A stretch of DNA of 54,052 bases, from NCBI GenBank assembly GCA_023460175.1, contig JAEWRC010000117.1, positions 1-54,052 of the forward strand, written 5' to 3'. The first letter of the stretch is position 1; every line of letters starts with the position of its first letter. Of the stretch, positions 42,490-50,238 are shown piece by piece. The translations under genes were made by a program, and so were the position numbers. This DNA comes from Actinomycetes bacterium (GTDB lineage: Bacteria; Actinomycetota; Actinomycetes; Mycobacteriales; Mycobacteriaceae). A model generated the notes under the pieces. It did no database searches, had not been told where the DNA came from, and saw only the letters and a list, made by a program, of their open reading frames with translations.

Positions 42490-43793
42490 TGCGTTTCCCC
42501 TGGCATAGGCGGAACGAGCTGTCGTGGCGTGGGTTCCACCAACGTCGGCTCTGGCGTCGGCACAGCGTGCGGGTCGTAACCGGCGGGCGGGCCTGGCGCC
42601 GGTCCCCCTGGAGCGGGCTGCGGCGGTTCGTGCCTGAGTGGGTAGCGGGGGTCGCCCGGATTCCCGGTGATGGCCTCGGGCAAGGTCTGTCGCGGTTCAC
42701 CGCCCTGACCGGTGCGCGGGAACGGGACGGGCAGCGCGGGTGTCGCGGGTTGTCCTACTTGCGGATCGGTGAGCTCCGAGGGGAGCAAGACGCTCGGATC
42801 CAGGCCCAGGTCAGAGAAGGCCGCCTCGACGAAGGGCTGCATGAACTGCCCAGGAACGAGGTTGGCGATGTACTCCTTGAAGAACGGTCCACCCGAAACG
42901 GATTCGCCGAGCGAGAGCGAGAACTTGCTGACCAAGTCAATCGACTTGCTGAGGTCCTCTTGTCTGTCGTCGACCATGGCGAGCACCCCGTTGAGCTTCT
43001 CGAGCGCCGGCCGCAAGTGATCCTTGTTCTCAGCGACGACGCCGGTGATCTGTTGGGCCAGCGCGGAAACGTTCGACGCGATGCCGCCGAGTGCGGCGCT
43101 CTCAGTCCGCAACTGTGTCAGCAGCCCGTTGCTGTCAGCGACGAGTTGGACGATCTCATCGCTGCGCTCACGAAGGATCCCCGTGACGTTGTTGGCATCC
43201 GATAGCAGATTGCGCAGCTGCATATCGCGCTCATTCATCGTTTCCGAGAACCGACCGATGCCGTCCACCGCGAGCCGGAGGTTGGCCGGGGTGTCCTTGA
43301 AGGTTTCCGCCAACGTCGTCAATGAGTCGTTGAGCTGTGCAGTGTCGAGCCCTTCAATGGTGTCGCTCAGGGTGCCCAGCGCCTCCGGCAACTCATACGG
43401 TGAAGTGGTTCGATCCAGCGGGATCGCCCCCGAAAGCGGCGCCTCGCCCCGCGGCGATACTTCGAGCAATCGCGAGCCGAGCAGCGTTTCGGTCCTGATC
43501 GCCGCTTCGGAGCGGTCGCCCAGCGCAATACCCCTGTCAACGCTGAAGTTAACCCGCACCCGGGTACCGTCCAGGGCGATGTCGGACACCTGGCCAACGC
43601 GATACCCGGCAACGTGGACCGGATCGCCGGCAGACAGACCGCCCGCCTCGGCAAAATCGGCGGTGTACTTCGCGCCCTGATGGAAGAATGGCAGGCGATC
43701 ATACTGCAGCGCCGCGCCGACAATGAGCGCCACGGTGAGGCACCCAACCGCTCCTACCAGCTTGGGGTTGTACTGCGATAGAGGCTTGATCAC
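42486..43793 (-). CDS. mceC: Mce-family protein, MceC type
   Basis: A 435-residue protein with an N-terminal helix (about 10-30), an MCE domain (about 38-115), a coiled helical core (about 135-300) and a proline-rich tail after residue 330. GTG at 43793 is chosen because it gives the 4-base GTGA overlap seen at nearly all junctions in this operon; a GTG at 43805 (16-base overlap) is the alternative. The proline-rich tail is typical of MceC and may span the cell wall. Confidence 0.86.
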   Translation of the reverse strand: MIKPLSQYNPKLVGAVGCLTVALIVGAALQYDRLPFFHQGAKYTADFAEAGGLSAGDPVHVAGYRVGQVSDIALDGTRVRVNFSVDRGIALGDRSEAAIRTETLLGSRLLEVSPRGEAPLSGAIPLDRTTSPYELPEALGTLSDTIEGLDTAQLNDSLTTLAETFKDTPANLRLAVDGIGRFSETMNERDMQLRNLLSDANNVTGILRERSDEIVQLVADSNGLLTQLRTESAALGGIASNVSALAQQITGVVAENKDHLRPALEKLNGVLAMVDDRQEDLSKSIDLVSKFSLSLGESVSGGPFFKEYIANLVPGQFMQPFVEAAFSDLGLDPSVLLPSELTDPQVGQPATPALPVPFPRTGQGGEPRQTLPEAITGNPGDPRYPLRHEPPQPAPGGPAPGPPAGYDPHAVPTPEPTLVEPTPRQLVPPMPGETQ

Positions 43794-44818
43794 TTCGGTG
43801 CGCACCGCCCTGTCGTCTGGTTGAACAGTCGGACGTAAACAGGCTGACCACCCTTACCGTTGAGCTTCAGAACGCCTTCGCACATATAGGCGCTCAGGAA
43901 GTCCCCGTAGAGTCCCTGCCGCGCCAATGCCTGATAGCTCGGAAGCAGCCCGTCAAGGAAATGAGTGAAGTACTCGTGGTCGGCCACGACAAGTCCAGCG
44001 GTCCGATCGGTCTCACCGACCACCTTCTGCAGCGGTGGGCGCCCCTGCAGCAGCAGGTCGGCCAGAGTGGCGGTGGCACGGTCAAGATGAGCCACTGAGT
44101 TGGCCACGTCGACTTTGCGTTGCGACAACGTATCCACGAGTTTGGTCACCGCGGTCACGGCCGCGTCGACCTGCTTGCTTTGATCGCTGACCGATTCCAT
44201 AACTGTGTGGAGATTGGTAACGACCTGCCCGATCAACTCGTCGCGGTCGGCCAGCGAGTTGGTGAAAGTTGCTGCCTGCCCGAGGAACGCGTCGATAGCG
44301 GGGCCTTCGCCTTGGAGGGCCCGGATGAGTTGTCCGCTGAGGGTGTTGATCTGGTCGGGGTTCAATGCGCGGAACAACGGTTTGAACCCGCCGATCAGCG
44401 CGTCAAGATCCAGCGCACCGGCCGTACGCTCCAACGGTATTGCGCTTCCGGGCGCCAGCACCTCGACACTCCCGGCGCCTTCCTGCAATGCCAGGTAGCG
44501 CTCGCCAGTCAGATTCTGATAGCGCACTACGGCCGTGGTGCCGTCGGTCAGCACAACGTTGTCCCGAGTGTCGAACTCCACCACTGCGGTGGTGTTGTCC
44601 TTGATCGAGATGCCGCGCACTTTGCCGATCTCCACGCCCGCAATCCGGACGAAGTTGCCGGGCTCGAGGCCGCTGACAGACCGGAATTCGGCTTTGTAGG
44701 TGTGAGTCTGGCCGAATCGGAGCTGGCCGAACACAGCGACCATGGCGAATCCCACCAACAGACACACCGCTGCGGCGACGGCGAAACGCCATGCGGCACT
44801 TGCAGTACTGGTTCTCAT
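43790..44818 (-). CDS. mceB: Mce-family protein, MceB type
   Basis: A 342-residue Mce subunit: N-terminal membrane helix (about 10-30), MCE domain (about 38-115) with LEPGNFVRIAGVEIGKV, NLTGERYLAL, then a helical needle and a C-terminal CEGVLKLNGKGGQPVYVR, a conserved MceB ending. Length fits MceB. Overlaps mceA as ATGA. It contributes to the hexameric lipid tunnel. Confidence 0.9.
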   Translation of the reverse strand: MRTSTASAAWRFAVAAAVCLLVGFAMVAVFGQLRFGQTHTYKAEFRSVSGLEPGNFVRIAGVEIGKVRGISIKDNTTAVVEFDTRDNVVLTDGTTAVVRYQNLTGERYLALQEGAGSVEVLAPGSAIPLERTAGALDLDALIGGFKPLFRALNPDQINTLSGQLIRALQGEGPAIDAFLGQAATFTNSLADRDELIGQVVTNLHTVMESVSDQSKQVDAAVTAVTKLVDTLSQRKVDVANSVAHLDRATATLADLLLQGRPPLQKVVGETDRTAGLVVADHEYFTHFLDGLLPSYQALARQGLYGDFLSAYMCEGVLKLNGKGGQPVYVRLFNQTTGRCAPK

Positions 44819-46248
44819 GGCCGGCCCCCGCTATCAGTCGGCTGCTCCGCTGCGGAAGTGTGCGCCTCCGGAGCCGGAGCCGGGCCCTGACCGTATGGCG
44901 GAGGTGGCGATGGGACTCCAGGGACCGGAGGTGGTGGCGCACCGGGCGGCGGACCCGCCCACAACGGGGCGCCATCGGAGCCAAACAGCGGCGCACCGTA
45001 GGGCGGTGCATTCGGGTAGGGCACCGGACCGATCGCCGGTGGACGCCCTCCGCCGTAGATTCTCGGCGGCTCCGGAACGCCCTTGGTGGTGGGGAAGAAG
45101 TTCACCAGCCAGGGATGGGCGATGCCGGGGTTGGGTCGGATGTCCAACCCGGTTCCGTAGCCGGTGTTGGTCACCAAGTAGCGCACGGGCATGTTCAAGT
45201 CGGGTCGGGGCAGGGCTCCGCACCCCGGTTTGCCGTCGGGGCCGCCCTTGGCGCCGATGACCGGGAGGTGGTCGGGGTAGCGGTAGGGATCCTGCGCCAA
45301 GGCCAGCACCGCGGTGTCGACAACGTTGCTGCGGCCATTGGTGACATACCCGCCGGAATCGGTCAGGATCCAATGCGCACCTTGAAACAGACAGGTGAAG
45401 GTGGGGCTGTAGGTGCGCAACAGTCCGGTGGTCGAGGGCAGCCTGGAGAACGCGTTGACGAAGTTGTCCGCGTTCGGCGCCAGCAGGTCGATGCCGCTGT
45501 GCGACAGTCCGATAGTGCTGAGCAACGCCGCCTGCAGTTCGCGGGACTGATCAGCAACCGTTCCGCCGGTGGTCGTCAGCGCGGACAACGTGTCAATGAC
45601 GTCCTGCGCTGCAGTCGAATACGTATCTGTCGCCCCCGCTAGGGAATTGAGGTCTCGCTGGATCGTGTCGGTGCGTGCGTTGAGAGCGGCGGTCAGCTCC
45701 AGCGCGGATGTGGTGGCTTCACCCATCCGTTGCCCCTTGCTCCGCACCGCATCGGAGAACGCGGTCACCACCGCGTTGACCTTGGCAGGCTCCACCTGTT
45801 GCAGCACTGTCGTCAGATTCTGGAAGACCGTGTTGACCTCGGTGGTGACGTTGCGCGACGGGATGATCGCGCCTGCACGCAGCCGCGGTTCGCCGGGGTT
45901 CTCGGGATAGATCAAGTCGACGTACTTGGCGCCGAACAGTGTCGTTGTCCGGATCTGCGCTTCGAGGTTGGCCGGCATGTACCGGATCGCGTCGGGGCGC
46001 AGCGCAAGATCCAGGGTTACGCCGCCGGGCCGCGAGTTCACGGTTGCGACGCGGCCGACCTCGACCCCGCGCATCTTGACCTTTCCGCCGGCCTCCATCA
46101 CCAATCCCGCTCGATCGGAAGCGACGGTGACGTTGATCGACGGCACAAACGCGCCGCCAAACGTCATTCCCGTGGCGGTGAAAAAGACGGCGATGACGGC
46201 GACGAGTCCGAGCGCCCACCACCCCCGGTGCTTACCGCGTTCAATCAT
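44815..46248 (-). CDS. mceA: Mce-family protein, MceA type (first gene of the operon)
   Basis: A 477-residue Mce protein: N-terminal membrane helix (about 10-32), MCE domain (about 36-112) with GLVMEAGGKVKMRGVEVGRV, the conserved FGAKYVDLIYP that marks MceA, a helical core, and a proline/glycine-rich tail of about 90 residues. It begins the minus-strand operon. Its ATG has no recognisable ribosome site; it lies two bases after the stop of a short leader ORF with a strong site, so translation is likely coupled. No alternative in-frame start exists nearby. Confidence 0.9.
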   Translation of the reverse strand: MIERGKHRGWWALGLVAVIAVFFTATGMTFGGAFVPSINVTVASDRAGLVMEAGGKVKMRGVEVGRVATVNSRPGGVTLDLALRPDAIRYMPANLEAQIRTTTLFGAKYVDLIYPENPGEPRLRAGAIIPSRNVTTEVNTVFQNLTTVLQQVEPAKVNAVVTAFSDAVRSKGQRMGEATTSALELTAALNARTDTIQRDLNSLAGATDTYSTAAQDVIDTLSALTTTGGTVADQSRELQAALLSTIGLSHSGIDLLAPNADNFVNAFSRLPSTTGLLRTYSPTFTCLFQGAHWILTDSGGYVTNGRSNVVDTAVLALAQDPYRYPDHLPVIGAKGGPDGKPGCGALPRPDLNMPVRYLVTNTGYGTGLDIRPNPGIAHPWLVNFFPTTKGVPEPPRIYGGGRPPAIGPVPYPNAPPYGAPLFGSDGAPLWAGPPPGAPPPPVPGVPSPPPPYGQGPAPAPEAHTSAAEQPTDSGGRP

Positions 46249-46250
46249 GT

Positions 46251-46307
46251 TTACGCCTGAGACCGTTCGCGGCTGGGGGGCGTGCTGGCCACCGTATTGA
46301 GCAGCAA
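46251..46307 (-). CDS. Putative 18-residue leader ORF upstream of mceA
   Basis: TTG start at 46307, six bases after AGGAGG (46314-46319), the best ribosome site in this region. It reads MLLNTVASTPPSRERSQA and stops with TAA at 46251-46253, two bases before the mceA ATG. Such an arrangement would let ribosomes finishing the leader restart on mceA, whose own site is poor. Peptide content shows no attenuator-type codon run. Existence rests on the ribosome site and spacing only. Confidence 0.5.
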   Translation of the reverse strand: MLLNTVASTPPSRERSQA

Positions 46308-46313
46308 CCGATT

Positions 46314-46319
46314 CCTCCT
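46314..46319 (-). promoter_or_regulatory. Strong Shine-Dalgarno of the mceA leader
   Basis: The minus strand reads AAGGAGGAAT here, a near-perfect anti-16S match. It is 66 bases from the mceA ATG, too far to serve it directly, and six bases from the leader TTG. Confidence 0.7.
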
Positions 46320-46629
46320 TGGAACTGATCTCCGTCCGAGTCGCAGCGCACCGAAATCAGACGGGAATCCAGATTGACGTCCGGCGCAGGGGGAACGTAT
46401 CACGTCCCGGCATCACATCCAAGGCCAGTTGTGATTTCCGTCATGTGCCATCTTGCGCCTAACGGACCATATTCTGGACGCGAATCTAGACATCGGTACA
46501 ACACGTCGGATACGTTCGCTGCCGTATGACCCGCGGTGAGCCCACTGCTCGACTCGCACGACCGCGGACGGCTCGGAACATCGCCGCCGGGCCACGGGTG
46601 CCGGCGGGTCGGCCGAACGGAGGATCAGG

Positions 46630-47211
46630 ATGGGCGGATCGCGAGGCCGGTGGCGTCCCCGGCCGAGGAGCTTGCGTCGGAGTGCCGACTCCGGGACATT
46701 CAACGCTGCCACGCCCGGCACGACCGGCCAGTGGACCGCGACGCTGGTCGTCGGCGTCGCGATCGTGGTTGTCCTTGCCGGCCTGGCGAGCTGGCTCGGC
46801 TATCGGACACACCGGGCACACCACCTTGCTCACAATCACGCCGCCTTCGTAGCGATCGCCAGGCAAGGAGCGCTGAATCTCGCCAACATCAGGAGCGCGA
46901 CCGTCGAGGATGACGTCAAACGTGTTGTCGAATCCTCAATTAACCCTTTCCTGAATGACTTTCAGCAACGGTCCGCGTCCTTCATCGATTTTGTAGTTCA
47001 GGCAAATTCGTCTTCTGAGGCCACGGTCCGTGAGGTAGCCCTGGAATCGGCCGAGTCCGACCGGGCGCAGGTGCTGGTCGCGTTGTCCGTCCAGGTATCT
47101 GCCGACGGCGAACCGCAGAACAGTGCCCCACGCCACTGGCGAATGAGAATCACCGTCCAACGGGACCCCGGAGGCAGCATCAAGATGTCGAATGTGGAGT
47201 TCATACCGTGA
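46630..47211 (+). CDS. Mce-associated membrane protein (first)
   Basis: A 193-residue protein with one transmembrane helix (about 36-58, TLVVGVAIVVVLAGLASWL) and an exported domain resembling NTF2-like Mas/Mam proteins that assist Mce complexes. The start has GGAGG six bases upstream. It overlaps the next mas gene as GTGA. In most mce loci such genes follow mceF on the same strand; here they are divergent from mceA. Function as an assembly or stability factor is inferred from family. Confidence 0.85.
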   Translation: MGGSRGRWRPRPRSLRRSADSGTFNAATPGTTGQWTATLVVGVAIVVVLAGLASWLGYRTHRAHHLAHNHAAFVAIARQGALNLANIRSATVEDDVKRVVESSINPFLNDFQQRSASFIDFVVQANSSSEATVREVALESAESDRAQVLVALSVQVSADGEPQNSAPRHWRMRITVQRDPGGSIKMSNVEFIP

Positions 47212-47693
47212 CACGCTCTCGCCAAGTCACCACACTCGTCGTACTGCCCGCTGCGGCAATCGCGATGACGGCCGCGGCGGCCTACTTCAAGTACGGGAGC
47301 GAAACCGTTACAGCGAGCCGGGCGGCCGAGGCCGAAGCCGTTGCAGCAGCACGCGAAACGGTCGCTGCGATGCTGACCTACACCCCGGACACCGTCGAGG
47401 AGACGCTAGCCGCCGCCCAGCGCAGGCTTACTGGAGGCTTCCACGACGAATACACCCGACTCATGCACGAAGCAGTCATTCCGGGGGCAACACAGCGCCA
47501 AGTGAGCACTGTGGCCTCGATACCCGCCCTGGGAACCATTCATGCCGAACCAGACGAGGTGCACGTGTTGGTCTATGTCAATCAACATGCGACCACCGCC
47601 GACGGGCCCCCGACCGACACCGCAACCACTGTCCGAGCCACACTCGAGAAGATCGACGACCGTTGGCTCATCTCCGGGTTCGAGCCGATCTGA
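47208..47693 (+). CDS. Mce-associated membrane protein (second)
   Basis: A 161-residue protein with an N-terminal membrane helix (about 8-26) and a Mas-type exported domain: FHDEYTRLMHEAVIPGATQRQVST, then DDRWLISGFEPI, the conserved C-terminal signature of the group. Start GTG in a GTGA overlap. The pair is followed after 102 bases by fadD. Confidence 0.87.
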   Translation: MTRSRQVTTLVVLPAAAIAMTAAAAYFKYGSETVTASRAAEAEAVAAARETVAAMLTYTPDTVEETLAAAQRRLTGGFHDEYTRLMHEAVIPGATQRQVSTVASIPALGTIHAEPDEVHVLVYVNQHATTADGPPTDTATTVRATLEKIDDRWLISGFEPI

Positions 47694-47795
47694 CAGTTGT
47701 TCTACGCATCCACTTGACGCACCTGTACCCCTTGCTGGCCTGCAGTATTGGGTTGCTCCTCGTGCACAGTCACCATCGCCTGTAAGGAGAAGTAG

Positions 47796-49448
47796 ATGAC
47801 CAATGCCCAGTTCAACCTTGCGCTGGCACAGGAGGCGGTCAGTGCCGCGGTGCCCGAGCGGGAGTACCTGATATGGCGGGACCGGCGCTTCACCTACCGC
47901 CAACTCACCGAGCGCAGTCGACGTCTCGCGTCGTACTTACATCAACGTGGACTCGGTGCGCGTGTCGAACGCGACCAACTGACTGGTCACAAATCGGGAC
48001 AGGATCACATCGCGCTTTTCATGCGCAACGGCAACGAGTTCATCGAAGCCATGCTGGGCGCATTCAAATCTCGCACCGTTCCGGTGAACGTCAACTACCG
48101 ATACGTGGCAGACGAACTGCGCTACCTGTTCGGCGACGCGAAGCCTGCCGCGGTGATCTACCACGCTGATTTCGCACCGATACTGGCGCAAGTACGTGAC
48201 GCGCTCTCGGATGATGTCGTACTCATCCAGGTGGCCGATGACTCCGACCACGAACTGCTTCCGGAAGCCGTGGACTATGAGGCCGCGTTGGCGCAGGGGG
48301 CGCCGGAACTGCCGGTCACGGTGACGCCTGACGATTTGCACATCATCTACACCGGTGGAACCACGGGTATGCCAAAGGCAGTGCTGTGGCGTCAGCATGA
48401 CATCTTCTGTGCAGCCATGGGCGGTCAGTTGCCGGGCGCGTGGGAGCCGGTCAACAGCTACGATGACCTGGTCCAGCGAGCCTTGACCACACCCCCGATG
48501 CGGCTGATGTTGTTGCCGCCCTTGATGCATGGTGCTGCGCAGTGGGGGGCGTTCACCCAAATCAATCTCGGCGGCACCCTGGTCCTGCCCGATGACAACA
48601 CCCGCTTGGACGCGGCGGATGTCCTGCGTGTCGCGGCCAGGGCCGGCGCTTCGGCGATGATGATCATCGGCGACGCGATGGCACGCCCGCTGATCGCCGA
48701 ACTGGAGGCGAACTCGTACGATCTGTCGGCACTGTTCCTCATCGGCAGCGGAAGCGTCACCTTGTCACCGGAACTGAAGCAGCGGTTGCATGAGCTGCTG
48801 CCGAACGTAGTCATCACCGACGGCGTCGGATCGAGCGAAACCGGGCCACAGGGGACGTACGTGTCGACCAAGGGGACCGTCCAGACCGGAACGTTCACCG
48901 CGGGCCCAGGCGCGCGCGTGGCCGACGAATGTCTCACTGCGCTGCTGGAACCGGGAGCCGACAGCATCGGTTGGCTGATGCAGACCGGCAGCATCCCACT
49001 TGGGTACCTCGGTGATCAGGAGAAAACGGATCGCACGTTCCCCGTCATCGGCGGGGTGCGGTATGCGGTACCCGGCGATCGCGCGCGACTGCTCGAGGAC
49101 GGCTCAGTGCAACTGCTCGGCCGAGACTCGGTCACCATCAATTCCGGTGGCGAGAAGATCTTCGCCGAAGAAGTCGAAGCCGCAGTCAAGTCACATCCCA
49201 GCGTCGCCGACGTCATCGTCACTGGGCGTCCAAACGAGCGCTGGGGACAAGAAGTGGTGGCCCTGGTGCAAGTCGCCATCGGTACCGAGTTCGACGAAGC
49301 TGTGCTGGCTCAGCATGCCGGACAGAATCTGGCGCGATACAAGGTGCCGAAGGCCTGGATTCTGGTTGCGGAAGTCCGTCGTTCGCCGGTCGGCAAGGCT
49401 GACTATCGTTGGGCGAATACTACGGCACGGCAAGGGATTACGTCATGA
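47796..49448 (+). CDS. Acyl-CoA synthetase, FadD19-like (second)
   Basis: A 550-residue adenylate-forming CoA ligase: YTGGTTGMPKA AMP loop (about 184-194), GSSETGPQGT, and the C-terminal SPVGKADYRW lysine. It is a paralogue of the ligase at 24998 but clearly diverged. An AAGGAG site precedes the ATG. It lies downstream of the mas genes and overlaps the enoyl-CoA hydratase as ATGA. Co-location with Mce suggests it activates the imported lipid acid. Confidence 0.91.
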   Translation: MTNAQFNLALAQEAVSAAVPEREYLIWRDRRFTYRQLTERSRRLASYLHQRGLGARVERDQLTGHKSGQDHIALFMRNGNEFIEAMLGAFKSRTVPVNVNYRYVADELRYLFGDAKPAAVIYHADFAPILAQVRDALSDDVVLIQVADDSDHELLPEAVDYEAALAQGAPELPVTVTPDDLHIIYTGGTTGMPKAVLWRQHDIFCAAMGGQLPGAWEPVNSYDDLVQRALTTPPMRLMLLPPLMHGAAQWGAFTQINLGGTLVLPDDNTRLDAADVLRVAARAGASAMMIIGDAMARPLIAELEANSYDLSALFLIGSGSVTLSPELKQRLHELLPNVVITDGVGSSETGPQGTYVSTKGTVQTGTFTAGPGARVADECLTALLEPGADSIGWLMQTGSIPLGYLGDQEKTDRTFPVIGGVRYAVPGDRARLLEDGSVQLLGRDSVTINSGGEKIFAEEVEAAVKSHPSVADVIVTGRPNERWGQEVVALVQVAIGTEFDEAVLAQHAGQNLARYKVPKAWILVAEVRRSPVGKADYRWANTTARQGITS

Positions 49449-50200
49449 CCATCGCGATCACCAATCAAGGCCGGGTCCGGACGATCGCGTTGAACCGTCC
49501 CGACCGGCTCAATGCTTTCAGCGTCGAACTCGTTACCGACCTCGACGGGGCGCTTCGGAACGCCGTCGCCGACTCGGACGTGTCAGTCATCCTTCTGACC
49601 GGCACGGGCCGCGCTTTCAGCGCCGGTGCAGATCTCAAGGAAATCGCAGAGCACATGGCCGCGCCGTCCCCGCCGAAGGTCGGCGACAACAACGCTTTCG
49701 CTGAACTGATCGACACTCTCGCGGAGCTGTCCAAGCCGCTCATCGTCGCAGTGAACGGCGTCGGCGTTGGTTTCGGCATGACCATCCTCGGCTTTGCTGA
49801 TGTCGCGTTCATGTCGAGCGAGGCGCGGTTGCGCTGTCCGTTCACCGCTATCGGCGCTCCCCCGGAGGCCGCCTCGACCTATCTGCTTCCCCTACTGTTG
49901 GGGCGCCAGAACGCAGCCTGGGCACTTTTGTCATCGGCGTGGATCTCAGCAGAGGAAGCCCGCGAGATCGGGCTGGTCTGGAAAGTCTGCGCACCCGAGC
50001 AGTTGCTGACTGTCGCGCACCAACACGCAGAGCTGATCGCCGACAAGCCCGCCGCGATTCTGACAACGGTGAAGCGGCTGTTGAACGCGCCGCACCGCGC
50101 GCAGATCGCCGCAGCTTCCGCGCGAGAGGACGCCGCCATGTCGGAACTCATCGGCACCGGGGCCAACGCGGACGCCGTGGCGGCATTCCTGCAGCGCTGA
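49445..50200 (+). CDS. Enoyl-CoA hydratase/isomerase (crotonase) family protein
   Basis: A 251-residue crotonase. The oxyanion-hole elements are FSAGADLKEI (58-67) and NGVGVGFGMTILGFADVAF (100-118); the second acidic position is in GAPPEAAST (E about 140). It would hydrate an enoyl-CoA or catalyse a related isomerisation or C-C cleavage. ATG 49445 overlaps the FadD stop as ATGA. It converges on the acyl-CoA dehydrogenase gene with 38 bases between stops and no obvious terminator hairpin. Confidence 0.9.
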   Translation: MTIAITNQGRVRTIALNRPDRLNAFSVELVTDLDGALRNAVADSDVSVILLTGTGRAFSAGADLKEIAEHMAAPSPPKVGDNNAFAELIDTLAELSKPLIVAVNGVGVGFGMTILGFADVAFMSSEARLRCPFTAIGAPPEAASTYLLPLLLGRQNAAWALLSSAWISAEEAREIGLVWKVCAPEQLLTVAHQHAELIADKPAAILTTVKRLLNAPHRAQIAAASAREDAAMSELIGTGANADAVAAFLQR

Positions 50201-50238
50201 TTCGTCATCCGGTCCTTGGCCCCGCGAGCAAGGGTGCG

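Larger units (their letters stand above)
46249..46629. promoter_or_regulatory. Divergent control region between mceA and the mas genes
   Basis: A 381-base region with starts on both sides. On the mceA side it holds the leader ORF (46251-46307) and its AGGAGG site; on the mas side GGAGG at 46619-46623. The middle (46440-46530) is clearly more AT-rich than the surroundings. I see no convincing -35/-10 pair and no copy of the shared 16-mer. It presumably contains both promoters and any operator. Confidence 0.55.

Noticed and set aside
36954..47693. Calling the locus mce4 (cholesterol import)
   Set aside because: Gene order differs and no cholesterol ring-degradation genes are in the window; only generic mceA-F names can be defended.
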